In this document: positions 41,647-49,343 of the stretch, one piece after another
Position numbering within the stretch: position 1 is the first letter of the stretch
Layout: every line of letters begins with the position of its first letter
Source of the DNA: Christensenellaceae bacterium
Lineage (GTDB): Bacteria > Bacillota > Clostridia > Christensenellales > Aristaeellaceae
NCBI GenBank assembly: GCA_022510815.1
Contig: JAFLST010000013.1
Coordinates: forward strand, 1 to 64,000
DNA: 64,000 nucleotides
Direction: 5' to 3'
Translations under genes and position numbers: made by a program
The notes under the pieces: model-generated
Database searches by the model: none
What the model was told of the DNA's origin: nothing
The model's input: only the letters and a program-made list of their open reading frames with translations

Positions 41647-43044
41647 ATGCTCAAAAAGGGATTCGCGCTGCTGCTTTGTCTCCTTCTGCTGCCCATGTCC
41701 TCGCTGGCTGAGGCGGCAGAAGGCGTGCGCTTCCGCCTGACCTTCGACATGGATGAATCCGCCTATCCGGCTGACGTCGCGGACATCATGCCCGGCATCG
41801 CGGACCTGCTCGAGATTCTCACCGTGGAGGGCCTTTTCGCCGAACAGGACGGTTTCTTTGACCTGCAGGCCGATGTGACCCTGAACGAACTCGAGCGCAC
41901 CCGCACCGATCTGCACGTCTTCGGCGTGGACAAATTCTGGAATATACGCAGCTCCCTGCTGGGCGGCGAAGCGGTGTCCATCAGCATGCCCGCGATGCTG
42001 GAATTCGCCATCAAGGGCTATTCGCATCTGGGCATCCCCCTGCAGCGAGCTGCCATTCTGATTTCGCCCTTCGTGCATTCCAGCGGTCTGCAGGCGCTGA
42101 CCCTGATCGCGGAGCCTGTCCTCTTTGCCGGGCAGGGCAGCCGGAAGATCAGTCGCGACACGCTTATCAAGACGGCCCGCGCGATGGCCGAGGCTGCCTC
42201 CTCCGACCGCGCCTTCCGCTACTGGACGGAAGCCGTCTTCATGGAAACCGGATGCGATGATGATGTGACCGGCGCCATCGCCCAGCTTCCCGAATGGATC
42301 GAGAGCTTCGTGCCCCGGGACGGCGTGAGCGTCAAGGTTACCGATGATTCGGAGGTCTGGACAGCCGGTTCTCTGACCCTTGCCCGCCGGGAGACGGATC
42401 AATCCGGCGCGCAGGTGCTCTCTGTGACCCTGCCTCCCCTGCCGGGCGGCCTGACCATCACCTTCGACGCCGCCACGCAGCCGGATGGCGATCTGCTCCA
42501 CGGCAGCTTTGATCTGCTGGCAGAGGATGGCGACGGAGAACTCTTTCTCCGCCTGCATGCGGACGGTTCCCTGCCTGTCGCGCTGCCAGTGACGCGCTCC
42601 TTCTCCCTTGTCTGGGACGCGGAGGGCCGGGCAGTCGGCGGCGACGGCGTGCACCTGTACTTCGAGGGCGAACCAACAGACAGCGGCCTCATGATTCGTC
42701 AGATGACCCCTAACCGCGACGCTGTCATGCTGACCATGACCGCCGACCTGAGCACCGAGCTGACCGTATTCGATCATGTCGTGGATGCGGGCGGCGTTGA
42801 ATTGCTCAGCCTGAACGGCGACACCCTCACCGCGCTGATGGAACGGATTTTCTCTCCGCTGGTTCGCGGCCTGCTTCCCTTGATTGCCCAAGCCCCCGCC
42901 TCCTCCTGCCAGACCCTGATGGATATGCTTGAGAACAGCGGCGTTTTCGGTCTCCTGACAGCAAACATGGCCGACGAGGACGACTGGAACGAGGCTTGGG
43001 ATGACTGGGATGAAAGTCTGGACGAAAACTGGGACGAGAACTGA
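41647..43044 (+). CDS. Secreted protein of unknown function with acidic Trp/Asp-rich tail
   Basis: 465 residues starting 4 bases after the pyrophosphatase stop. Signal peptide of about 23 residues (MLKKGFALLLCLLLLPMSSLAEA). No recognised domain; the body is predicted mixed alpha/beta with repeated beta-like stretches (LTFDMDESAYPADVADI, LTITFDAATQPDGDLLHGSFDLL). The last 22 residues are almost only Asp, Glu, Asn and Trp (DDWNEAWDDWDES and on), an unusual tail. In general plan (lipoprotein-like, no known domain, large) it resembles the protein at 55520-57169. Function unknown. Confidence 0.7.
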   Translation: MLKKGFALLLCLLLLPMSSLAEAAEGVRFRLTFDMDESAYPADVADIMPGIADLLEILTVEGLFAEQDGFFDLQADVTLNELERTRTDLHVFGVDKFWNIRSSLLGGEAVSISMPAMLEFAIKGYSHLGIPLQRAAILISPFVHSSGLQALTLIAEPVLFAGQGSRKISRDTLIKTARAMAEAASSDRAFRYWTEAVFMETGCDDDVTGAIAQLPEWIESFVPRDGVSVKVTDDSEVWTAGSLTLARRETDQSGAQVLSVTLPPLPGGLTITFDAATQPDGDLLHGSFDLLAEDGDGELFLRLHADGSLPVALPVTRSFSLVWDAEGRAVGGDGVHLYFEGEPTDSGLMIRQMTPNRDAVMLTMTADLSTELTVFDHVVDAGGVELLSLNGDTLTALMERIFSPLVRGLLPLIAQAPASSCQTLMDMLENSGVFGLLTANMADEDDWNEAWDDWDESLDENWDEN

Positions 43045-43059
43045 CAAGGAGGGCTGCCC

Positions 43060-43656
43060 ATGGACGAACCGCTGCTTTTTCCTGCCCGGTCCGACTTTCG
43101 GGCATGGCTGACGGAGCACCCCGACGAGTCCGGCGTGTGGCTTCTGTTCGGCAAACGCGGCGGCCCGAAGACCCTCACCGCCGCTCAGGCGCTGGAGGAG
43201 GCCCTCTGCTTCGGCTGGATTGACGGGCTGATGGAGAGCATTGACGAGACCTGCTACCGCAAATATTTCGCGACGCGCAGGCCGCAGAGCAAATGGTCGG
43301 AGAAGAACCGCAAGCTGGCGGAAAAGCTGGAAGCCGAAGGGCTGATGACCGACCGGGGCCGCCGCGCCATCGAGGAGGCCAAACGCCGCGGCCTTTACGA
43401 AAACGGCCCCCGCATGCAGTCAGACGGCGATCAGGTTGAAGCGATGCGCGCGCTGCTGGCGCCTCACGAAACCGCTCTGCGCAACTTCGACGCCATGACG
43501 CCCTCCGTACGCCGCACCTACACAACCAGCTATTTCTCCCTGAAGACCGAAGCGGGTCGCGAAAAGCGGCTGGCGCAGCTCGTCGAGCGGCTGGAGCTGA
43601 ACCTGAACCCCATGGAATCACTGGCAAAAAGGAAGGCTGAATCCGGCGAGTCCTGA
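43060..43656 (+). CDS. YdeI/OmdA-family protein
   Basis: 198 residues. Matches the bacteriocin-protection/OmpD-associated family by PARSDFRAWLTEHPDESGVWLLFGK, EALCFGWIDGLMESID, RKYFATRRPQSKWSEKNR and the C-terminal OmdA block (FDAMTPSVRRTYTTSY). Members are small cytoplasmic proteins of uncertain function, linked to stress or polymyxin/bacteriocin tolerance in other species. 15 bases after the upstream gene and ahead of a terminator. Confidence 0.88.
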   Translation: MDEPLLFPARSDFRAWLTEHPDESGVWLLFGKRGGPKTLTAAQALEEALCFGWIDGLMESIDETCYRKYFATRRPQSKWSEKNRKLAEKLEAEGLMTDRGRRAIEEAKRRGLYENGPRMQSDGDQVEAMRALLAPHETALRNFDAMTPSVRRTYTTSYFSLKTEAGREKRLAQLVERLELNLNPMESLAKRKAESGES

Positions 43657-43683
43657 CAGCTTCCCTCATACGGAAACAAGCCC

Positions 43684-43712
43684 ACCCGACGGCATGTGAC
43701 CGCCGGGTTTTT
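43684..43712 (+). terminator. Terminator after the YdeI-like gene
   Basis: ACCCG-A-CGG with CCG-C-CGGGT over CATGTGA, then TTTTTC. Confidence 0.75.
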
Positions 43713-43737
43713 CTCTGTCTGAAAACAGTGCCGACGC

Positions 43738-43765
43738 TTGATTTTGCCGGGCGTTCTGCTATAAT
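43738..43765 (+). promoter_or_regulatory. Promoter for the Sel1-repeat gene
   Basis: TTGATT (43738-43743), 16-base spacer, TATAAT (43760-43765). Confidence 0.65.
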
Positions 43766-43800
43766 ATGGGCAGAGATATCCACCAAGGGGGCCTGCTGAC

Positions 43801-46728
43801 ATGAAGAAACTGTTTGCCCTGCTTTTGATTGGCGTCATGGCGCTGTCCTGTCTGGGAGCGCTGGCGGAGAATGCCGCCGACCCGTATCAGCTGGGACTTG
43901 CGCTCTATCAGTCGGAGCAGCGGAGTGAGGAGGAGCTGGTCAAAGCCGTCTCTTACTTCGAGCAGGCCGCGGAACAGGGCTCCGCGGAGGCGCAGCGCAT
44001 CCTTGGCGACATTTACCGGGGCGGTGTGCTGGGCGAGAGCGACATGGACGCGGCCGTCCGATATTATGAACAGGCCGCGGAGCAGAACGACGCCTACGCG
44101 CTGAGCTGGCTGGGCTTCATCTATTACAACGGTCAGACCGGCGAGAAGGACATCGAAAAGGCCGCCGCCTATTTTGAGCGGGCCGCTGAACTGGATGACG
44201 CTTTCTCCCTGAACGCGCTGGGCAACATCTACCGCCGCGGCGAGCTGGGCGAGAGCGACCTTTCCCGGGCCATGTCCTGCTATGAGCGGGCCGCCGAACT
44301 GGGCAATCCTGACGCGCAGCGCACCCTCGGCGATATCTACCGCGGAACGCAGCTGGGCGATCCCGACCTCGCCAAGGCTGTCGAATATTATGAGATGGCC
44401 GCGACCCAGAACAACACCTATTGTCTGACGATCCTTGGCAACATCTACCGCGAAGGCGGTCTGGGCGAGAAGGACATCCCCCGGGCAGTTGAATACTTTG
44501 AAAAGGCCTCCGCGCTGGGTTCCGCTGACTCGCTGCACTGGCTGGGTCATGTCTACCGCGACGGCGAGCTGGGCGAACCTGAACTCGACAAGGCCGTTGC
44601 TTATTTTGAGCAGGCCGCAGCGGCCGGTCAGCTGGACGCGCTGTATGATCTGGGCAACCTCTTCCGCGCCGGAACCCTTGGCGAGGCTGATCTGCCCAAA
44701 GCCCTTGCGTATTATGAGCAGGCCGCTGAACAGGAGCATATCAATTCGCTGAACATGCTGGGCGCGCTCTACCGCAGCGGTGAAGCGGGCGAGCAGAACC
44801 TTGAAAAGGCCATCGGCTATTATGAGCAGTCCGCCGCAAGGAACGATATTACCGCGCTGCGTACGCTGGGCGATATCTACCGCAGCGGCGAGCTGGGCGA
44901 AAAGCATGTTGCCAAGGCCGTTGAATACTATGAGCGGGCCGCTGAGCTCGGCGGCGTGAACTCCCAGCGCAACCTCGGCGATATTTATCACAACGGCGAG
45001 CTGGGCGAAAAGGACATTGTCAAGGCCGTCCACTATTACGAGATGGCCGCGGCGCAGGGCGGCATCAACTCCCAGCTCGCGCTGGGCAACATCTACCGCA
45101 GCGGCGAGCTGGGCGAAAAGGACATCGTCAGGGCTGTCGAATACTTCGAGATGGCTGCGGCGCAGGGCGGCGTGAACTCCCAGCGCAATCTGGGCGAGAT
45201 CTACCGGGGCGGCGAGCTCGGCGAACCCGATATCGTCAAGGCTGTTTACTATTTCGAGATGGCCGCGGCGCAGGGCGATATTTCCTCGCTGAACACCCTC
45301 GGCGATATCTACCGCGAAGGCGAGCTGGGCGATCCCGACGCTGCCAAGGCTGTCGAATACTACGAACAGGCCGCGGAGCAGAACGACAGCTACGCGCTGA
45401 GCTGGCTGGGCTTCATCTGGCACAACGGCCTGTCCGGCGAGAGGAATCTCGGCAAGGCCATTGCCTATTTCGAGCGGGCTGCTGAACAGGGCGACGATTT
45501 CTCCCTGAACGCGCTTGGCAATATTTATCGCGCGGGCGATCTGGGCGAGAAGGACCTGAGCACCGCCATTGCCTATTACGAGCAGGCAGCGGAGCTTGGC
45601 AACCTTGACGCGCAGCGCACCCTCGGCGATATCTACCGCAGCGGCGAGCTCGGCGAAAAGGACATTGTCAAGGCCGTCCACTATTACGAGATGGCTGCCG
45701 CCCAGAATGGCGTCAATTCCCTGCGTAACCTCGGCGACATTTACCGCAACGGCGAGCTCGGCGACCCCGACATAGAAAAGGCCGTCGCTTACTTCGAGCG
45801 GGCCGCGGCGCTGGGCGGCGTGAACTCCCAGCGGACCCTCGGACAAATCTACCGCAACGGCGAGCTGGGCGAGAGCGACCTCGAGAAGGCCATCGAATAC
45901 TACCAGATGGCCGCGGCTCAGGGCGATATCACGGCGCAGACCGCGCTGGGCGATATCTACAGCGGCGATGAGCTGGGCGATCCCGACTGGGCCAAGGCGC
46001 TCGAATACTATGAGATGGCGGCGCTTCAAGGTGACAGCTACTCGCAGAGCTGGCTGGGTTACATCTACGAAAACGGTCTGGCCGGTGAAAAGGATATTGA
46101 GGCTGCGTTCCACTGGTTTGAGCAGGCAGCCGAGGCAGATGACAGCTACTCGCTCAGCGCGCTGGGCAGGATTTATCGTGACGGCAAGCTGGGCGAACCC
46201 GATTTTGAAAAGGCCGTGGGCTATTACGAACGGGCCGCTGAGCAGGGCGACACCTCCTCTCTGGTCGCGCTGGGCCGAATCTACCGCGACGGCAAGCTGG
46301 GCGAACCCAATATCGAGAAGGCCGTTGACTATTTCGAGCAGGCTGCAGAGCTGAACGACGTCAACGCTCTGTACGCGCTGGGCGCGATCTATGACGGCGA
46401 CAAGCTGGGCGAACCAGACCCGCAGAAGTCTTACGAATACTACACACAAGCCGCTGAAAATGGCAGTCACAACGCGCTTTATGCGCTGGGCGAGATGTAC
46501 CGTCACGGCAAGCTCGGCGAACCCGATATCGCCAAGGCCGCGGAGTACTTTGAGCAGGCCGCAGAGCTGGGCAACAGCAGCGCGATGTTCGCTCTGGGCA
46601 ACATCTGCCGGGACGGCGAGCTGGGCGCCCCCGATCTCGACAAGGCCATCGCGTATTACACCCTTGCGGCGGAAGCGGGGAGCGAGAGCGCGCAGGAAGC
46701 GCTGGATTCGCTGAACGCCGCCGAGTAA
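43801..46728 (+). CDS. Secreted Sel1-like repeat protein, 26 tandem units
   Basis: 975 residues. Signal peptide about 1-22 (MKKLFALLLIGVMALSCLGALAE), with SC near the end but no clear lipobox. A first 37-residue unit is followed by 25 exact 36-residue Sel1/TPR-like units (LGDIYRSGELGEKDIVKAVHYYEMAAAQ pattern) and the tail LDSLNAAE. Sel1 solenoids are protein-protein scaffolds. Units 1-3, 13-15 and 19-21 carry the same special triad endings (SW, then NA/SA, then RT-like), pointing to block duplication. DNA repeats of 108 bases make the gene prone to recombination and assembly error. Partner unknown. Confidence 0.93.
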   Translation: MKKLFALLLIGVMALSCLGALAENAADPYQLGLALYQSEQRSEEELVKAVSYFEQAAEQGSAEAQRILGDIYRGGVLGESDMDAAVRYYEQAAEQNDAYALSWLGFIYYNGQTGEKDIEKAAAYFERAAELDDAFSLNALGNIYRRGELGESDLSRAMSCYERAAELGNPDAQRTLGDIYRGTQLGDPDLAKAVEYYEMAATQNNTYCLTILGNIYREGGLGEKDIPRAVEYFEKASALGSADSLHWLGHVYRDGELGEPELDKAVAYFEQAAAAGQLDALYDLGNLFRAGTLGEADLPKALAYYEQAAEQEHINSLNMLGALYRSGEAGEQNLEKAIGYYEQSAARNDITALRTLGDIYRSGELGEKHVAKAVEYYERAAELGGVNSQRNLGDIYHNGELGEKDIVKAVHYYEMAAAQGGINSQLALGNIYRSGELGEKDIVRAVEYFEMAAAQGGVNSQRNLGEIYRGGELGEPDIVKAVYYFEMAAAQGDISSLNTLGDIYREGELGDPDAAKAVEYYEQAAEQNDSYALSWLGFIWHNGLSGERNLGKAIAYFERAAEQGDDFSLNALGNIYRAGDLGEKDLSTAIAYYEQAAELGNLDAQRTLGDIYRSGELGEKDIVKAVHYYEMAAAQNGVNSLRNLGDIYRNGELGDPDIEKAVAYFERAAALGGVNSQRTLGQIYRNGELGESDLEKAIEYYQMAAAQGDITAQTALGDIYSGDELGDPDWAKALEYYEMAALQGDSYSQSWLGYIYENGLAGEKDIEAAFHWFEQAAEADDSYSLSALGRIYRDGKLGEPDFEKAVGYYERAAEQGDTSSLVALGRIYRDGKLGEPNIEKAVDYFEQAAELNDVNALYALGAIYDGDKLGEPDPQKSYEYYTQAAENGSHNALYALGEMYRHGKLGEPDIAKAAEYFEQAAELGNSSAMFALGNICRDGELGAPDLDKAIAYYTLAAEAGSESAQEALDSLNAAE

Positions 46729-46746
46729 GCAGCTCATATCAGTTTC

Positions 46747-46776
46747 AGCCCTCTGGCAAGCGTCAGGGGGCTTTTC
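46747..46776 (+). terminator. Terminator of the Sel1 gene
   Basis: AGCCCTCTG pairs with CAGGGGGCT over GCAAGCGT, then TTTT. Confidence 0.75.
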
Positions 46777-46794
46777 CATTGAACGACAAGTTCA

Positions 46795-46824
46795 TTGCGC
46801 GCGCTCCTCTGCCTGTGGTATGAT
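46795..46824 (+). promoter_or_regulatory. Promoter for the XRE operon
   Basis: TTGCGC (46795-46800), 18-base spacer, TATGAT (46819-46824). Confidence 0.55.
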
Positions 46825-46863
46825 AGCAGAGCGACGACCAAAGTCTCGCGGAGAGGAGAAAGC

Positions 46864-47130
46864 ATGTTTCCACGCATTGACATGAAGGCAACCGGGCGGC
46901 GCATTCAGGCGCTGCGGGAAAAACAGGGCCTTTCCGTTCGCGAGCTGCAGAAGCTGCTGGGCTTTGATCAGCCGCAGGCCATCTACAAATGGCAGCGGGG
47001 CGAGAGCCTCCCGACCGTGGATCATCTGCTGATGCTCAGCAGGATTTTCGGACTGCCGATGCAGGACATCCTGATCGTTGACGATCAGGATTCCGTCTTT
47101 TTGGCGATCATAAGGAGACGATGCGCATGA
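46864..47130 (+). CDS. XRE family helix-turn-helix regulator
   Basis: 88 residues from MFPRIDMKATG, with GAGAGGAG upstream. Cro/CI-type helix-turn-helix: RIQALREKQGLSVRELQKLLGFDQPQAIYKWQRGESLPTVDHLLMLSRIFG. No ligand domain. Overlaps the hydrolase gene by ATGA, so it is co-transcribed with, and probably regulates, the two enzymes that follow. Confidence 0.9.
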   Translation: MFPRIDMKATGRRIQALREKQGLSVRELQKLLGFDQPQAIYKWQRGESLPTVDHLLMLSRIFGLPMQDILIVDDQDSVFLAIIRRRCA

Positions 47131-47921
47131 GTATTCAAACCATCACCGCTCCGGCGGAGCAGACGGAATGGCTCTATGTGCCGGACATAGGCTATCAGAC
47201 CGAGGGCAGACTGACCCGGACGATGCAGTGCCTCATCCCCCACCGCCGGGTCTGGGAGCATGAAGAAGGCTGCCCGCTGGTCGTGTTCATCCCCGGCGCG
47301 GCGTGGCAGAAGCAGGAGATGTACAACAACCTGCCCGCGCTGTCCATGCTGGCCCGTCGAGGCTATGCCGTGGCGTCTGTGCAGGTTCGGGAAGCTGGGC
47401 TGGCAACGTTCCCGGCGCAGATCGAGGACGTCCGGCGGGCAATGGCTGCGCTGGCGGAGCATGCGGAGGCATTTCATCTGGACATGCGCCGCGTGGTGCT
47501 GGCCGGGGACTCCTCCGGCGCCCATATCGCGCTGATGGCAGCGCTGACGGGCAGGGTGTCCGTTCGCGGCGTGATTGACCTCTACGCTCCGACGGACATG
47601 CTGCTCTCCGGCGGCCCCATGACCGCGTCAATGCTGGGCGTGGACAGCGTGCGGGCGCATCCGGAAAAGGCAGCGGCAGCTTCCTGCGGAACCTATATCA
47701 CGCCGGATCGGGACATTCCGCCCGTTCTGATCGCCCACGGCCTGTCAGACGTGATCGTTTCCCCGGAGCACAGCCTGCTGCTCTACCGTCAGCTCCGGGA
47801 CTGCGGGAAAGCGGCACGGCTGGTGCAGGTCGCGGGCGCCGGGCACGGCGGTGGCTTCTGGTGGAGCGAGCCCATGCTGGAGGTGATGGACGGCTTCATG
47901 CAGGGGCTGTGGAAGGAGTAA
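47127..47921 (+). CDS. Alpha/beta-hydrolase fold esterase (BD-FAE/acetyl-esterase-like)
   Basis: 264 residues from the ATG overlapping the XRE stop, 9 bases after AAGGAG. Nucleophile GDSSGAH; oxyanion region FIPGAAWQKQEMYN, where the usual HGGGW is replaced by PGAAW; acid in HGLSDVIVSPEH; His in GAGHGGGFWW. Typical of carboxylesterases that remove acetyl or feruloyl groups from plant polysaccharides, or of kynurenine-formamidase-like enzymes. Substrate unknown. 4 bases from the isomerase gene. Confidence 0.83.
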   Translation: MSIQTITAPAEQTEWLYVPDIGYQTEGRLTRTMQCLIPHRRVWEHEEGCPLVVFIPGAAWQKQEMYNNLPALSMLARRGYAVASVQVREAGLATFPAQIEDVRRAMAALAEHAEAFHLDMRRVVLAGDSSGAHIALMAALTGRVSVRGVIDLYAPTDMLLSGGPMTASMLGVDSVRAHPEKAAAASCGTYITPDRDIPPVLIAHGLSDVIVSPEHSLLLYRQLRDCGKAARLVQVAGAGHGGGFWWSEPMLEVMDGFMQGLWKE

Positions 47922-47925
47922 GCCC

Positions 47926-48768
47926 ATGAGCATATCCATCGGAACCTGCATCCGGCGGGACAATTGGCGGGAGGAGCTGCGGCAGGCGGCTGCGTCCGGG
48001 TTTGAGACGGTCGAGCTGTACTGCAATGTCACGCTGGGCGGACTGAACCTGACGGAAGCCGCCGCTGAAATTCGGGATGCTGGTCTGCATCTGAGCGCCA
48101 TTGGGCTGTACGGCAATCCGCTGGCCTCGGAGGAGAATCGGGCGGAGCTGACCCACTGCATTGAGCTGGCCCGCTCATGCGGCGCAGCGTCTGTGAGCAC
48201 CTTTGCCGGGGCGCTGCCGGGAAAAAGCGTCGGTGACACGGTGCGCGACTTCCAGAAGGTTTTCGGTGAGCTGGCGAAGCGTGCTGAGGACGCGGGCGTG
48301 CGCATCGGGCTGGAGAACGCGCACATGTATGGCCACTGGTATCAGCCGACATGGAACATCGCCTTCTGTCCCCGGGCATGGGAGCTGCTGTTTGACGCGG
48401 TTCCCTCGCCCGCGCTGGGCTTGACATGGGAACCGTCGCATCAGCTCGAGCAGCTTATCGACCCCATCGCCCAGCTCAAGACATGGCATACCAAGGTCGT
48501 GCATGTCCACGGCAAGGACGCCTCCATCGACCGGGAGGCCCTGCGGCGCTGGGGCGCGTGGTTCGGCATAAGCTACTGCGCGCACCGCTTCCCCGGCCGC
48601 GGCGAATGCGACTGGACGGACATCCTGCGCATTCTCGAAGGCGGCGGTTATCAAGGCAGTCTGTGCGTCGAGGGATTCCACGACCGGGACTATGACGAAG
48701 GCACGGAGTTCGACGGGCAGCGCGAAGCCCTCGCGTATCTCAGAGCATGCCAGCGGCGGCTGTCATAA
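47926..48768 (+). CDS. Sugar phosphate isomerase/epimerase (xylose isomerase-like TIM barrel)
   Basis: 280 residues. AP_endonuc_2-type barrel: SGFETVELYCNV, GVRIGLENAHMYG, LGLTWEPSHQLEQ, VVHVHGKDASID and SLCVEGFHDRDYDEG supply the metal-binding Glu/His pattern (Glu in LEN, His in HVHGKD, Glu in VEG). The family isomerises or epimerises keto sugars, including inositol derivatives; the exact substrate is not shown. Downstream of the esterase in the XRE-led operon, suggesting a small carbohydrate-use module. Confidence 0.85.
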   Translation: MSISIGTCIRRDNWREELRQAAASGFETVELYCNVTLGGLNLTEAAAEIRDAGLHLSAIGLYGNPLASEENRAELTHCIELARSCGAASVSTFAGALPGKSVGDTVRDFQKVFGELAKRAEDAGVRIGLENAHMYGHWYQPTWNIAFCPRAWELLFDAVPSPALGLTWEPSHQLEQLIDPIAQLKTWHTKVVHVHGKDASIDREALRRWGAWFGISYCAHRFPGRGECDWTDILRILEGGGYQGSLCVEGFHDRDYDEGTEFDGQREALAYLRACQRRLS

Positions 48769-48791
48769 ACCTCCGGCAGCGGAGGTTTTTT
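48768..48791 (+). terminator. Terminator of the XRE operon
   Basis: AACCTCCG pairs perfectly with CGGAGGTT over GCAG, followed by TTTT. Confidence 0.85.
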
Positions 48792-48801
48792 CACGCAATT
48801 T

Positions 48802-48843
48802 CAATCGCATGCTATTGACATCATGCGATTGATGCGGTATAAT
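48802..48843 (+). promoter_or_regulatory. MarR promoter with perfect operator over the -35
   Basis: Promoter TTGACA (48815-48820), 17-base spacer, TATAAT (48838-48843). CAATCGCATG (48802-48811) and CATGCGATTG (48822-48831) are perfect 10-base inverted repeats flanking the -35. A bound MarR dimer would block RNA polymerase, i.e. autoregulation of the exporter operon. Confidence 0.8.
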
Positions 48844-48870
48844 CCATTCCTGTTGAAAGGAGGCAAACCC

Positions 48871-49302
48871 ATGGAACAGGAGCCCATCGCGGGCTACGGA
48901 TGGTACATCAAGCGCATCGACAACGCGCTGGCCAAGGAAGCCGCCCACAACATGCAGGCCAATGCGCTGACCAAGCAGCAGGGACACATGCTGGTGACGC
49001 TCAAGCATGCCCCGAAGGGCAGCATGACCCTCAAGGAGCTGGAGGATCGCTTCGGCGCCGCGCAGTCGACGATAGCCGGGTTGGTGGCCCGGCTCGAAAA
49101 GAAGGGCCTCGTCGAAGGCTTCCACGACCCTGACGACAAACGGATCAAACGCGTCCGGCTCACCGACGCGGGTCACGCCATGCACCAGACCTGCCGGCAG
49201 AACGTGGTGAACTCCGAGAAGCGTCTGGTCTCCCTGCTCACCGAGGAGGAAAGGGCATCGCTCCTCGACCTGCTGCGTAAGGTCTATGACGCAGTGAAAT
49301 GA
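48871..49302 (+). CDS. MarR family transcriptional regulator
   Basis: 143 residues from MEQEPIAG, 7 bases after AAAGGAGG. Winged helix with recognition region MTLKELEDRFGAAQSTIAGLVARLEKKGLVEGFHDPDDKRIKRVRLTDAG (MarR wing D-x-R-x3-V). Located right before the two-gene ABC exporter under a promoter with a perfect inverted repeat, so it most likely represses itself and the exporter until a drug-like ligand binds. No cysteine-based redox switch stands out. Confidence 0.92.
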   Translation: MEQEPIAGYGWYIKRIDNALAKEAAHNMQANALTKQQGHMLVTLKHAPKGSMTLKELEDRFGAAQSTIAGLVARLEKKGLVEGFHDPDDKRIKRVRLTDAGHAMHQTCRQNVVNSEKRLVSLLTEEERASLLDLLRKVYDAVK

Positions 49303-49343
49303 CCGCGGGCAATCCCACATCAACGGAAAGGAAGAACAGATTT

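Noticed and set aside
43990..46690. CRISPR-like periodic repeats
   Set aside because: The 108-base period equals 36 codons, units diverge gradually and encode Sel1 repeats; there are no unique spacers.
43759..46779. Long open frame of about 1000 codons antisense to the Sel1 gene
   Set aside because: Mirror of a GC-rich 108-base tandem repeat; its own repeats follow from the sense units and it has no ribosome site.
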